Shown here: positions 25,751 to 39,193 of the stretch, in pieces
Layout of the letters: each line of letters opens with the position of its first letter
Position numbering within the stretch: position 1 is the stretch's first letter
NCBI GenBank assembly: GCA_002633005.1
Contig: NMRA01000315.1
Span: 183,115-247,114, forward strand
Source of the DNA: Phoronis australis
Lineage: Eukaryota; Phoronida; Phoronidae
Length of the DNA stretch: 64,000 nt
Reading direction: 5' to 3'
Translations under genes and position numbers: made by a program
Notes under the pieces: model-generated
The model's database searches: none
Told to the model about the DNA's origin: nothing
What the model saw: only the letters and a program-made list of their open reading frames with translations

Positions 25751-26607
25751 GTACCTGTAAAATTTAGGAAATCTTAAGTTCCAAGGATGGTTTGGCTACC
25801 TGCTAGAGTGTGTGACTCGGACCCGCGTGTGAATTGAGACCTTTTGTGACCTGCTGCTTTTAACCCTATGCTACTTTATTTCTGCCTGAAGATTAGACAC
25901 GACGCGGCGATTTTCGAATTTTAGTCATTATTTTATGAATTGCTGTTAAATCTCTTGCTGCTCTGATGAATATTGTTATCTGGACGATAAATAAATCAAT
26001 TTTGCTTGAATAGCGGCGTTTCATTCTAACTTCAAACGATGTTCCCATTTTCTAGATATCCTAGGGTGGGTATCTCGACGCCAGCGTACCTTAAGCTAGT
26101 GACTCCTTCATAACAACCACAAATCTCGAGGCTACATTACGGTTATCTGAAGTAAGGTTACCTTAATGAAAAGTCTGAAGCTCACTTTAGCACCACCTTA
26201 TATGTCGTTGGATAAAACGCTTGCAATGTACGACCACTTATAAAAATCATTCCCATAATGTTGAATTTGTCATTGTTTATATGCATATTACTACTTAGCG
26301 TAACTCTCTGCTGTAGGAGCTAAATTTAAATCGATAAACGCAGAGTATTTTTAGCGTATTTTACTGGTAAAATCGCCGGCCTTGACTTCAGCGAATGTCT
26401 TTGAGAAAACTTTTGGAATTGGCGAGGTGTAGTGAAATTTAAAAAATTCAACAATTTTTTTTTGTTTTCCAGATTTAGTCAAGGCTAATAACTCCAGCAA
26501 GTCCATCCCATCAAAAAATATGCCAAAACGCAATGTCGGCGGTAAAATCGATAACGCCTTTGAAAGCAAGGGTGAATGCATTGCGAAAACTGAGTTTTTT
26601 GATCTTC

Positions 26608-27018
26608 TAGCTATAATCAGTTTCTTAATAGCCAATGGCTAGGAAAGTGAGAATTACTTCCAGAAATTTTCGGTGGCTGTTGACTGGCTACTCATCTTCC
26701 TCAGAAATGATTGCCACTAGGCGGGGGTTTTGGAAAGTACAGTGCGTTATCAATGGCGCTCGAGCGCAGGGAGCCTAACATACCAAGAGGTCGACAACTA
26801 GCTACGCAAAATACGTCTATTTACATCAAACATGCACCAAGATAAGTGAACACAGATGACAGGTACCTACGTGCTATTCACAAGGTACTATTTTAAGAAC
26901 TCCACCTACATGTAGTGGGAATCACTCCTGAGGAAGATGTTAGCGAATCAACAGCCATCGAAAACGTCAAGTGGTAATTCACATTTTACATTGGATGGCT
27001 AGTAAGAAACTAGCTATG
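26608..27018. repeat. Foldback element with about 100-bp arms
   Basis: 26608-26715 pairs with 26920-27018. Shared blocks include AGCTATxATxxAGTTTCTTA, CAATGG, GGTGGCTGTTGA and ATCTTCCTCAG. The centre is about 200 bp. The right arm carries a CTGAGGA...CGAAAACGTC signature. Confidence 0.6.
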
Positions 27019-27166
27019 ATATCTACATGTACATAACATCGTAATGAAGTTGTGTACTGACCTAGCTACAATCAGGATTTTAATTATTATGATTTTTGTT
27101 ATGGAAGACATGATTAAAGAAGAGCTTTTGTATGTTCTCAATTGTCCATTTCAATATGTTGATAAA

Positions 27167-27388
27167 TCAACGACGGATTTAAATCGGCTTGACATGTTTT
27201 GGCGTGTATTAAAACACCATCCTCAGAAGCAAAAGCAGTGGTCAAATCGCTAAGCCCAACAACACGTAATGGTACAAAGACACAGCCAATTACAGGGGGT
27301 CCATCGAAGTGGACAGTGCATTTTCTTCTGAGGATTATGTTTTCATAAACGCCGAAACATGTCATGCCGATTTAAATTCATCGTTGCT
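27167..27388. repeat. Foldback element with 68-bp arms
   Basis: 27167-27234 pairs with 27321-27388, sharing ATTTAAATCGGC, GACATGTTT, GGCGT and CCTCAGAAG. The centre is 86 bp. It also contains the CTGAGGA...CGAAACATGTC signature. Confidence 0.65.
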
Positions 27389-30300
27389 TTGATCAAAATA
27401 TGCTGCTACTTGTTCTCATGGAGATCCATCTAAAAAGCATTATGAATGTTTTCATGTTGTAGTTTTAAAATAGTGTACATGTTTGGTTAATTGACTTGCC
27501 CTTTTACAGAATAGCAATGAAATATCCAACGAATACTGTTTTAATTATTCTCCATACCCTTTCTGAAAACGCGAAAGTGACCAACTGGCTGATCAAGTCA
27601 ATAGATTCCCTAATAAGGAAGATAATATTTTGCAGTATTCTTAAATTTCACGAAGCCGTCTGCGTGTCCTCCTGGCGGTGAACAACCAGGCTGCTAAATG
27701 TTGACCACCGACTTCATAGCAATGTAGGTTTAAATGAATAACGCACGCTAACTAGGTCAAGCAGACATCACAAACTTCTAAACGGAAACATAATCAAGTG
27801 GCAAAGGACCTTCCCTTTTAAACTCATTTGTTTTTTAAGTACGACGAGTTAGTATTCATAATTAAGAGTGATGACATGATATAAACAACAAAAGAAAGAG
27901 CTCCTCCCAAAACACAAACCAAAATCATGATTTTCAAAGATGGTGCTATATGTTAATGTAATAATGAGTGATAGATCAATATACGTGTAATGCATAACAG
28001 TGCAAAGCAATGTAGTAAAATGCAGTACATTGAAATACTGGCTATTATAAGAAATACATGAAAAACAGAAGAGAACCAGGGAATCTAAAGGTAATGCCTC
28101 TCATCTAAAGTTCAAGTTTGATAACTACAACTCATTGGGTAGATGCACAAAAATACAACTTAAATCATACAAAACCACGTGACCTAGGTACAGCGTGACA
28201 AATGTGCTGTTCTTTTTAGGGTACACGAAAACTCAGTGTACCTGCGAACTTGATTTGTGTTCATTCTGTCAGTGCACCTACAAAACGGATGCAGCGTTTC
28301 AGTAATATTGTGCATTGTGAGCCAAACTTCACACGTAAAATTTGAACAAGATGAAAAATCAACGAAAGCTTTGTGTGTCGATTTTGTGACATTTATTCAA
28401 AGAATGCATAATTACATAAATTTATTATGAATATTGTATCTGCAACGCGTATGAAATCTGAAAACTTTTTACATCGTTGAGTATTTTTGAGGTAGATGCA
28501 ATGCGTACAGACACATGGTTTATTGTCATTCTGGAGGTAAAAAATATCAGACTCTCAAAAATTCCTTCCAATATTGACTATTGTTGTTTGGTAGTTTCCA
28601 TTCAAAACACTTACCCCCAAACTTAGCGAGAGCTTACATCTGGTTAAGTTGATTATTTTCAACAAATAGGATTTTTTAAAATTATTGGAAATGTGTTAAA
28701 ATTACATGAATATTTTAATAGTCTTACAGACGTTAAACATTTGTCATTTTGATACATGTACCTCCAATGTTACGTCAGAACAAAATACTAACGAATTCAT
28801 TCAATGTTATTGAAAAAGGCTTGGCATGGCTAGAAAAAATGAACAGTTTTCTACACAGCCAGTAGTTTGACCATTGTAATCTTCCCAAAAGTTGTCAGGT
28901 TTTGTCTTATTAACATAAATCTCGACATGATTTACAGTGCGTCTTGCAAATAGACTAAAAAAATCAACCCCCCCAAATAAGGTAAAGCATTTATTGTCCA
29001 TGAAAGGCTTTCTTGCGTGGTAATTTTGTTCGGATTATTTACTTCGCGATAACAAACAAAGCGTGCTGATAGACAAAGATTGACAATGTCATAAGGAGTC
29101 CTGCTTTCCTAAACGTTCTCTTCCTGATGATATCATTTCACTGTAGCCGTTCATCACGTGCTGTTCAAAGTGCAAGGGGTTTGATACGTTTTGAGATCCC
29201 ATCTAGTGATTTCTGGCAAACAAAACTACACGAAGGCAAAGGTTTATATACAGGGCCGTTGGGAGTGGGGGACATGCCCCCCAAAAAAATTGCAGGCGTC
29301 AGAGTGAAACCGTGTCAATCGACATGGGTCCAGGGAGAGTAGAAAATAAAAGACTATGAACACGGATAAGAGAGAAAATTCAAGAGTACATTTGACTGAC
29401 AACTCAGTATCAGAGCACCGTTTACTCTTTGAGGGCCCTGGCCAGGACATTGTTGTTAGGGTCTCCGTTTTTGCAGCATAGGTCGTCTAAACGTACTTAA
29501 AATCGTGCACTTAATTATTCATGCATGTATTTCGAAAAATCGAGAAAGTTTTAAATTCAATAAGACAGTTTTTCAAATGCAAAACTATAGGTTTCCAGAG
29601 TCCCTCTCTGACAAGAAATAACGGAGATAACTGTGGCTCTATTTTTTCGTTTTTTTTTTCTCGAAAGTGTATATCACATAAGAAAAATTGATAACCTGAC
29701 AGATAACATCGATTGCTGCACATTTCCTGATCTTTGAAGATATGGATTTTTTTGATATTTAGGGACCCATCTCCTGAAGGGAACCCTTGATGATATTCAA
29801 GCAGCCACCCTTTCCGTATTTTTATTCACGTAGATAGGGCCCAATGTTGGAATCGATTAACTTTATTTTTTTGTTTTTCTGTGAAATTGTACAACCGGCT
29901 TTCATGTTGAGGAAGGTCTCTTCTTGCAAAAGCACGCGACTATGGAATGAACTATGGCTTTTTCCCAAGCTTTATGATGTTTAGCCTTTCATCTTCAGGC
30001 GTCCCATTTTAGACAAGTCCCTCTCTCGGTTGGGTGGTTCGGGAGAATTGTCCCTTTGTCCCTCTATACATGTACAAGTAAATCCGACACTGCCAAGTAT
30101 TCACGAGGAGAAGTTGAGATTCTAAACACAAACATTCGTGCACAGCAAAGCAGTATCAAGACATTCGATCCAGACAACGAAAAATGTGAATAATACAATA
30201 GGATTGACAGTCATCGAAAAGGTGGAATTTTAAAAAAGGTGAAGACCACTATTTGTAAATTACACAAAAGGGCTATTTCCGATGGTTATTAAAGGAGAAT

Positions 30301-30462
30301 GCCACCCGATTTAATTAGTCTTTATACTGTCTTAACTAGTCTATATCCAAATCACCTCTTATACGGTCGATCTAACCTTGCCGAGAGGTGTCACGTTAAC
30401 CTGTGAAGAAGGTGAGAAACGACGCAGCCACGTCAGTGGTTCGTCTGCAGAGTTAATGCCGC

Positions 30463-30710
30463 TATGTTGCGTTGCATCGTTCCCGCTTGTCCGAACTAGG
30501 TGAAGCTGCGACGAAAGCGGGTATATCGTTTTTTCGACATACTCGAGAGCCCGAAATGCTTAGGAAGTGGCTCGCGGTAGTGGAAAATGAAAGGTACGCT
30601 TTTATTAGCAATTATGAGGCCCGGTGAAACATCTCCGTGTCTGTAGCCACGAACTTCGTCGACAGTGATTTCTCTGAAGAATTCCGGCTTACCAAAGAAC
30701 TATGCATACG
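30463..30710 (+). pseudogene. THAP zinc-finger pseudogene
   Basis: The plus strand encodes in broken frames the landmarks of a THAP (C2CH) DNA-binding domain: MLRCIVPACPN at 30463, AGISFFRHTREPEMLRKWLA, then VCSHE and FVDSDFSEEFRLTKELC. These match the C-x(2-4)-C pair, the S-F-F-R and W positions, and the C-x2-H pair of THAP. A TAG interrupts it after the first Cys pair, and at least three frame changes occur. THAP domains occur in P-element-type transposases and in host factors; here only a dead fragment remains. Nothing downstream to about 31160 restores a frame. Confidence 0.68.
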
Positions 30711-31364
30711 TTCCGTTGTCCGTGCATGTTCACGGCGCCTCTCTAGTACTTCTTGATCAGTGTATTCCGGTTCGAACTGATAGCCTGTGAAACCTAACGA
30801 TCCGACCCGTGCGTGAAGTCTTCGTCGGATGAGCTCTTGACTAAGTCGGGATTGGCGCCGGACAAGTTGCCATGTAATCTGCGTTTTGTTTCTGAAATGA
30901 ATTATTCTCATCCTAACCAATGCTTATGTAAAACTGAAACAAAGTCTGTCTCATTAGATACTATTTGTAATGCCTTTGCAGTATTCGTGAGTGCAATTCT
31001 TGAGAAGCAAGCAATGAATAAACCACTGCGTTCACGGCTTTTGATAACGGAAATGAATAAAGGTAATTGACCGGGCACCGAGGCTGTGTGAGCGCATGCT
31101 AATTCAGTGTTTGCTGGCAGAAAGCTGTTGTGAAACAATTTCTTGATTTTATATGCTATGGCCACATGTTAGGTAAATCTTTATTTCGAAATACAAATAC
31201 ATTATTCAAGTCATTGTTAATGTACATGTACAACCTTTGCCGTGACGGTCTGTGGAAGGGGAACATGACTTATCGACACCCGACAAGTAAGTAGATTTTT
31301 ATTTTTGAGGCTAATTCACGTAAATAATTACGTGCACATTATTTCTTTTCCCCATTATCAGTCT

Positions 31365-31742
31365 TGTAGTGGGGCGTAGGCGCACGTAGGCGCAGCCAAC
31401 CAACTTTTGGCATATGAACGTAGCGCCCACGCACCGTAAGTTGCGTTCAGTGCTCAAGGTGATACGTTGGGCTATCGGCGCTTACTTACCTCTACTGTTA
31501 CCACTACAGCACTGACAATTATAATCTTTTCGTGACTGGAGGTTTAGTTTCCAACTCAAGCTGGTTTATGTTCGCGCCAGTCCCGGCGGCCGCGACGGGC
31601 CTGATCGGGTTCCGAGCCACTGGCTAGGATAACGAGTCAGTCCGGCCGCGACGGGCCCATATATAATGCTTCGCGATTTCTGGGTTTGTCACCAGTTCGT
31701 TGTATGTCTTGTGTATTCTTCAATAAATATATATCACTTTAC
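31365..31742 (+). mobile_element. LTR-like segment (possible solo LTR)
   Basis: It begins TGTAGTGGGG and ends CACTTTAC, near-inverted ends. Inside are a TATATAA box (about 31662) and AATAAA (about 31723) about 60 bp apart, the usual LTR promoter and polyA layout. A 30-bp block (GGGCCTGATCGGGTTCCGAG and on) occurs at about 31596 and again at 31742. It is unusually GC-rich for this window. No matching target duplication was found, so the call is tentative. Confidence 0.4.
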
Positions 31743-32252
31743 GGGCCTGATCGGGTTCCGAGCCACTGGCCGGTATAACTAGCGTTTTGTGTGTTTAGAA
31801 CTCAAAAAATCACAAGTCAAAACAACATAGGTTCTCTTGTCTGTATTTCACAGGAGAGTACTTGTACTTCGAATTAAAATCCGAACAGACTCCAAACTCT
31901 TCCTCTGGATCTTGGTAAATTGGCCTGCCGAACTCTGTAGGCTACGGTTTGTCCAAATACCAATAAATCCGTAACAGCGAAATAAAATAACACGTTTTTA
32001 TAAGAACTCGGTGTATTTTTAAGGGTTTTACATCGAAGTTTGGGGATTTACTGGTATTAAACGATGAATTCAAGCGATAAGCTGACACCAGTTGCCCGTG
32101 TTATGAACTGCTGAGCAGACTACGTGTGAAACCAATGACGCCATTGGATAATTTCAACACCTCTGTCTGCCGTCAGGTGTCAAGTAACGCAACCGAACGT
32201 GCCATTATCGAGCAGAACTACTCGATCCAAATTGATACAAAATAGGTTGCTC

Positions 32253-34290
32253 GAAAAGTCTTCATTATTTTGTTTTATTAATATTCGTTTGCATATGTAA
32301 TGTATTTATAGTTTGTTGTTAGTGGTCGTTGATTTTTTTGGAATGTTACGCGTACATAGTATGTTAAAATAGCATTGGTGTTTAGTTCCTTACCTAGGCT
32401 GGTGGAACCTAGGAACCAATATAGGTCGAACCAATTTTTTTTCGTTTTTTTATTTTTTTCCCGTTTCGAAAAAGTACGTTGCTATCATCGGAAAGGTAGT
32501 AAATTCTACTCAGTAAAAATCGAAAAAGTATCAAAATCGGGGCAAGCAGTGTAAAGTTATTGCAAGTTTAGTGGCAAAATTTGGGTCACTTTGTTTGGAT
32601 CGCGTCGGCCATATTGGAGGACAGCGGGATAATTACGAGTTTAAAACTTTGTGTAAATTGTTTTCGCCAACAAATTACGGTGAAATTTAGTTAGACATAT
32701 CTTTACTTACTATTCTGCACGATTTAACAGTGTTCACCAAATTTCAGCCTCGCAGTTGTTACGCATTAAGTGATAAATGTGCTCACAATTCCCGGTGGAC
32801 TTCGTCTCATTTCTGGCGGCACCGACAACATGGCAACTTTTGCTGAACTGAAAGGCATGTTCAATCGGCTACTTTGTAATTTGTGAAGGTTTAACGTTGA
32901 TACATTTTGACAACGTTGCTACAAAAAAGAAACTGTATTCAATTTTCGTGCTTTTGTGTAAAACTATGAGGTATATTCGAATTATTTTACTGTAAATTTC
33001 CCATTCAGGTGATCTTACACTAAGCTAAAAAATAGTTGAAATAATTTTGAAATGGTTTTTTGTTTGACTGTCAACTGCTGTTCAAGACTTGATTCGGTGT
33101 CACAAAATGATTCATATTTTTCTAAATTTTAAGTCTCAATTGCTTTCAAGTCATGTTTTGTAACTTATTGCTTCTTAATTCAGGTTATCACGTCAACAAT
33201 ATGAATAATCTTAATTTGAGAAATAAGCTATGTTGGATTGTGAAGCTTCAAGCCTCTAACTCTTGTTCCTTGCAACTTCATATTTTTTTAAATGATGGTT
33301 GTCAAATTCTGGTGTAAAGAAACACTATTCCGTCACCATGGTAATGGTTACATGTATGTCCACTTTCATATCATGGAAGCTGTTGATGTTGAATAGTGTT
33401 TGTAATGCTAAATGTTGTAAAGTATTGTGCATTTTAAGTTACTTATTATGTTAAAAGTTTGAATCATTTTGGCTTAATGATAATAAAATGACAACATGTT
33501 GTATTGGACCTGTCATACTTATGTAATCGAACGAGCCCCCTTTTTGGAGAACTGGAAAAGGTCTGCCCCAGCCACAGAAGCACGAATTCCCAAAAAAGTA
33601 GAAAGTGAGACAATATTCCACTAGAAGACAGGAAGTACCAAAATTTAGAGTCTGCAAGTCATAGGTCTGAACATACCCACTGAATCTTATAGTAAAAGAT
33701 AGACATTCCCAAAAATTCCAGCCCCCCCCCCATTCTTCTAGGCTCGGTGCGCTCATACAAAGTCTGGGAAAATCTACTATTGAAAGCCAACAACTTTGCA
33801 CAGTTCGCCAGAAGTACCCATGTTCTAAATAAACCTCGTTTGAGCTAGCGCTGTGGCCAGCGACCAGTTAGGCCTAAGGGTAGCCTTGGCGCAAAGCTGT
33901 ATAGGCCTACTAACAAGCTGTATTTTGACGATAGTCTTCACTGGTAGCTGGCACTGAGGCTAAGGTCTGCCGCGGCAGTGTGACACAGGACTAACCAACC
34001 CATAGTTTCATGCAAGTGTCTGAAACTACCCTTGAATATATGCAGCATTTATTATTTGACAGTTTTACTTCGACAAAACAGCTTGCAACCACATGCATTT
34101 ACCGTTCGCCAGTGTCTGGCCTCGATCCGCACCGGGTCCGATAGACTGTGGTCCCGAGTTTGGCAAAATAATTTCTGTCAAAATTTTTTCCCCACGCTTC
34201 TTCAGCAAATTCGATAAAATTGTCCGTATTTTGATTTTATTAAAATTAATGTGCGCTGTCGATTATTTTATCCCCGTTTGCTGGCTGGTG
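32253..34290 (+). repeat. Interspersed element M2, long copy
   Basis: Its two ends match the element at 14430-14890. The 1.58 kb interior (32531-34110) contains the M1-like repeat at 33525 and no recognisable protein. It may be either the full-length element or one that received an insertion. Confidence 0.6.
33525..33755 (+). repeat. M1-like repeat copy
   Basis: Contains CAGGAAGTACCAAAATTTAG and GGTCTGAACATACC, matching 60295-60360, plus a run of nine or more C. It lies in the internal part of the 32253-34290 element. Confidence 0.5.
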
Positions 34291-36944
34291 ACCAAAAATA
34301 CACCTTAATAAGAATGCCCCATCTCCCTGGTTCCCTCGGTTACCCATCAAATATCTGCAAGCATGCCTGCGGAAATTGCTTCTGATATTCCGTTTTGATA
34401 AACGAATTCGTTGCTTTCTGATTTACATGTTTATGTATCTACAAAAATCGACAGATTCGTAGATTATTTTTGACACTTAAAGACCAATCTTGTAAGAATT
34501 GATGATGTTTCAGTGAATTTACATGTAGTTGCAACCTGAAATTGGAAAAACTCAGTAAGTCTAAAGTACTCTTTATTAGACGATTTGTGCCTATCTAAAA
34601 TATCACTCTCAAAGACATTGATGAAATTAGGGCAATTCCCTAAAATATTCTCACAATTCAAATGACAATAAATGCATTCATTGCTTTTTGATTAGGTGCA
34701 GAATTTGTCGTTTTAACTCACAAACAGGAGATCAAACAGGAGTTAAGTCATTAGATCATTAATTGATTGTTGATTTCTGATTTGAATGTCTAAGTAAATA
34801 CGAAAATTGTCTACTTGATAGATGATTTTTGACAGTTAGAAGCTAATCTTGTAAAAAATGACAATGGTTCACTGAAATGAGTTACAGGGTGACATTGCGA
34901 AAATTCGAGTCGATCTGTTATCAGATCAATTTTTGTCTATCTGAAATAAATCTCAAGGATACTGGTGAATGTCGAGCAGTTCTACAATGTGTACCAAAAT
35001 ATTCTCACTATTCAACTGTTGTCTTGTCATTCTCGTGTATACTACACAAACTAAGCGCGTCATGACTGAAGCAACCACGTTAAAAATAAGGTGTAACCAT
35101 GCAGTAAACTCCTGCGGAATCTAAGTGATCCATGGGAACTGAATTTGAACTCCAGGCGTTGGGACACACTCTGTGTCATTTTCCCCGGCCACCAAAAACT
35201 GGACTACCGTCTGTGTTTCAACAAGGTATTTTGAAACAGCCCCAAAGGCACTATACCAGCGACCGCGGAACCTCATCATTTCGAAAAAGTCCTTCAAAGA
35301 ATGACCATAATTAAACAAACTTTTCCCGTGAAACTTTGTTGGTTAACGCTTGCAAAAATTCTGATGGCTGTACACTGTATGCCCGGGATTTACCCCCACC
35401 TATACGGACGTGGGGGTTGGGTACAACTATGGGGGCATCCGGACATTAGGGGGTTGGAGGACACCGACGTGGTGGCGACAGGAAGGAGGGTCGTTTCGCG
35501 ATGTCGAATTGATTTGTGTACCCCCAATATTTTTTGCCTTCCTGTGGGCTTGATAAAGGTTGTTTTTATGCGTTTACTCCCATAGATTGTCCACATTTCA
35601 AAAGTCCAGCCTACACAGAACACGTTTATAAAATCAACATTTTTAGATAAACAGTTTTTAAACTAAACATGAGAAAATAGAGTATGCAGTTTACACACGT
35701 TTACACAAATATTTGTTTACCATTCGATACGACTTATACAATAAGAATCACATGACTGACTAACAAGAGAATCTCATATTTGCGGAGCATTGACAAACTG
35801 AAATAGGCACATGAACCTCCAATCTTGTTGTGATAAGATTTTTTTGAATTCTTTGATATTTGTGTTGGCAATTAATCAACGAACACAATTTACATGCTTT
35901 TCATAGCTGTAGTAGACACGTTTGAAGTAAAGTATACTTTCGCCAACGTGTGAATTACTGTAGATTATATTTCCTAACAAGAATTACCCATGTGTGCATC
36001 AAAGTATTTATGCGCTGTATGATGTTCTCAGTCAAGGTTTTTCTTTAGCAAAAGACTGACTTTGCCCCAGCTGAAAAAAAGAAACAGAGTTGTGAAAAAA
36101 TATTGAGGACTGCGTGTCTTCAACTCTTTCCAAATCAAATGCACTTCACAATAATTACCGATGTACCCAGATTTTGTCTTCAGGCTTGTTGACTGTTCAA
36201 GAGTTTACAAAACCTTACAATGTAATTTTGCGAGGCTCTAATTCATGGATCTGGGTTTGGGTCCCTCGGGGGTACACTGCTAGACCCTTGAGTCAGGTCT
36301 CTAACCCTTAAACTCGGTTTTAACTAGATATATTAATAAAGCATAAAAATGGTTCCAGATTATCAATGCACCGGGCACACCTAAGTGGCCTGAGTGCACC
36401 TGGTGCAACGTGCACCAGATTGACTTTAAGCAGTTTTTAATCCTTGGAGATAGGTTACCGATCCCAGGCGTAGATGATGGCGACTTAAATTAAAGATGTT
36501 TCCCATTTACCGAAGGGACCCAAGCCACCTTTGTTAGCATGGAACCTCTTAACCTTGTATTCGATGAATACGTTCAGGGTTGTCAATCCTCCCTCACGGT
36601 GCACAAGAGGGCGTTCTCTATACCAGCATCCTTTCCCATCAACAAAATTCTTCCCTTGGGAGCTGTATTTATTTTTTCATCAAGCAAACAAAGTTATTAC
36701 TTTTCCAGTCCGTTTCTTATCAATGTGAGTATATTGTAGGGAGTTTGAGATCACACTGAGGGCCTTGTTTTGTTTTGTTGTCATTGGTACTTGCTTTTTC
36801 TGAGTACACGTTACGGTTATCACTTTCGTTTTTGGAGGAACCTGGTTTTCGGTCTTAGTCAATTCAAATACTTAGAGCTTAACATCAAGAAAAGTTACTC
36901 CTTGGCGGTAAAGGAGTTTTCCAGATATGATTCTGCAGCCCACT

Positions 36945-37165
36945 ACATGCGCGCACAAAGCTTTCAATATGGGGGGCTCGAATTCCTAACGTTGTGGACC
37001 TTTTTGTAACAAAACAGCCGGCGGAATAAAAAAGAACGGACTCACCACTGTGAATTGCGCGTTTGTAGTTGTTAAGCGGACTTTTTGTCTCATTTTCTCG
37101 GACTTTATGTTTCTCACAGGCGGACCTTTTTAACCATTTCGTCAAATGGGGCGGTGCTCTTTCAC
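36945..37165 (-). repeat. M1 repeat copy, inverted
   Basis: The reverse complement matches 9275-9515, including the blocks around ACAAAAAGTCCG and CAAACGCGCAATTCACAGT. Confidence 0.6.
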
Positions 37166-39138
37166 ACCTTCTGGATGACAAATATAAACAAATGGGAGAC
37201 CGATTTGCTTAGGCTGAATGTACATGTTTCCTATGTGAAAAACTTCGGAGTGAGAAATTTTTACCGTGCATTTGGTCATGCATTTTTTAAAAAATTATAA
37301 AAAAATGTAGCATTTGGTCAGTACATTTAGAAAACGCTCTCAGGTAATTTGAAAACTACAAAATGGCCGCCACTGTCGTCGTCTTGATTGTAAATTTTGG
37401 GTACAATAGAACAAATACACACAATGGTTACCTCCTAAAGCACGTCCAAAAGATAATCTTTTCATACTTATTGCAAAATTTGCTGAAGAAAATAAGTTTG
37501 GGGCAAAAACAACTCAAAGGCCACCGTTTCCGCCATATTGTAACGAATGCAATTGAAGCTTTGCATAACTGTAATAGACGTGCGGCTCTGTATGCGTGCA
37601 TACTCTAAGCTCACTATGACAACAATAAGGTTTTTAGATGCGACTGTTCTCTTAGATTCGATTGTGACGAAAACAAATTGAAAAGACGTTGCCGGTTGCG
37701 TGTAATTTTCATGACAGTCAAAGTAGAAATAAGACCTGGAGTGTTCGTAACAACTGAGAGGGACAGAGTAACATGCGTGGCCAAGTTTGTTTCGCCAAGT
37801 ATCCCGTTCAGACTTGCATATTTCGAGGGCTCCGCAATCCAAGTCAAACCAGTGATGATGTCAACCATTACCAGTCGACACTCCTATATGATGCAGTAGG
37901 AGATCACGTGGCACACTTTCGCGCGTGTTGGTAATTTCAGAATTCTGACGTAACGCCCATGAAAACTCAACGAATTTAATAAATAGCAAAGCCTATCAAG
38001 TGGTGATTTCAGATATAATCGCTTTCATATTTCGAAAATTTGATGGTTTTTAGTTATTCCTCAAAAATAGCTTCTGCTATCCAAAGGGCCAAACGTTGAT
38101 CTGAGAATTTCTGACAAAGCCAATAAAACTGAGGCGTCTATTGTGTTCGACCGGCTAAATACATTTTTGTGGTCACCATATATTTTTTCTACGGAAAATA
38201 TGATGTTCATGATTTTTCCGTAATATTGTGAAGGCGTTTCGTAATTTAGTCTATTTCACAAATTTTGTTGACCATAAAAATTCATTGATAACATCATGTG
38301 AGAAGTAGTGGGCTACATTACAGCACTAGTCGCTTATCTGATGATGAGCGGAGAAACAGCCGTCCGAAATGTCGTGGAATGTTTAGCGAAGAGGTTGGTG
38401 CAAACTGACCAAATCCCCAATCGTGTTTCAACTACATCTTTACTCACAGGAGAAAAAGAACTCACTCAAGGTTATGTCCAGCAGCACCCTAAAACTGGGC
38501 AAATTTCAAACTTTGGAACATCATATCCCAGAAATGGCTGACATTTTTGATATAAAACTCAGAAATAAAAATGCTTTTTCACTGTTCTTCAAAGCTGGTA
38601 AAAAATTGCTGTTAAAATGTTTCACTTTTACAGGAATGCTATCAAAGCTACCACTTGTACCATTCTGATGAAACAAAAACTAAGAAGAAATGTTTTTTGT
38701 TATTCAAACAGTTCTTTGCAATCAATGTATCTTTCTTTTTCGTAAAGTTTAATAAAAAGAAAAGGTTACGTGATCCTTTTAACGTCAGATTAGTAAAAAA
38801 GTAAAAATAAAACTAAAATTCTTCTGGCTTTCGGGTTTCAGAAAATATATGCCTAAATACACATATTTATAGATAAGATTATACCTAACCTTAGTCTTTG
38901 CGTTTTTAATGAAAATTAGTGTCAATTTAGCGTAGCCACTTTTCTATGTCGGTAAAAGTTAGTGTATCAAATACTCTTGACTTCTTATAAAAGACTTAGG
39001 ATTTCTCGCCTTTTGAAGGACCCTGTATTGTGACGACGTAGTTCTATTTTTCGTTTCAAAACAGCGTGACGTCTTGCTTTGCGCAGTTGGGTTTTGCCAT
39101 TAATGCGCAATAGGTCGATATGCTTCAAAACTAGCGCA

Positions 39139-39193
39139 ATGAAGACATCAGTGGCATCTCTATTGTTGTATGCGGTAATACTCGAAAAAACAG
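39139..39193 (+). CDS. Possible signal-peptide first exon of the CCP/HYR gene
   Basis: An ATG at 39139 opens 18 codons, MKTSVASLLLYAVILEKT, with a basic residue then a hydrophobic core as in a signal peptide. They end in a consensus-like donor (ACAG/GTGAAT) in phase 1. It is on the right strand, 3.4 kb upstream of the first recognised exon. The phase does not match the acceptor at 42562 but would match an alternative acceptor at 42576. The frame is open upstream to an ATG at 39079. Inferred only from composition, position and donor; a transcript would settle it. Confidence 0.3.

Larger units (their letters stand above)
23179..39138. other. Intergenic region, no intact gene recognised
   Basis: Sixteen kilobases between the EF-hand promoter and the possible first exon of the CCP/HYR gene. 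It contains repeats, foldbacks, a THAP pseudogene and an LTR-like segment, all listed separately. Open frames of 60-125 codons occur (for example 24857-25126, 26351-26635 and 37614-37899) but none shows a domain I can name. Confidence 0.5.
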
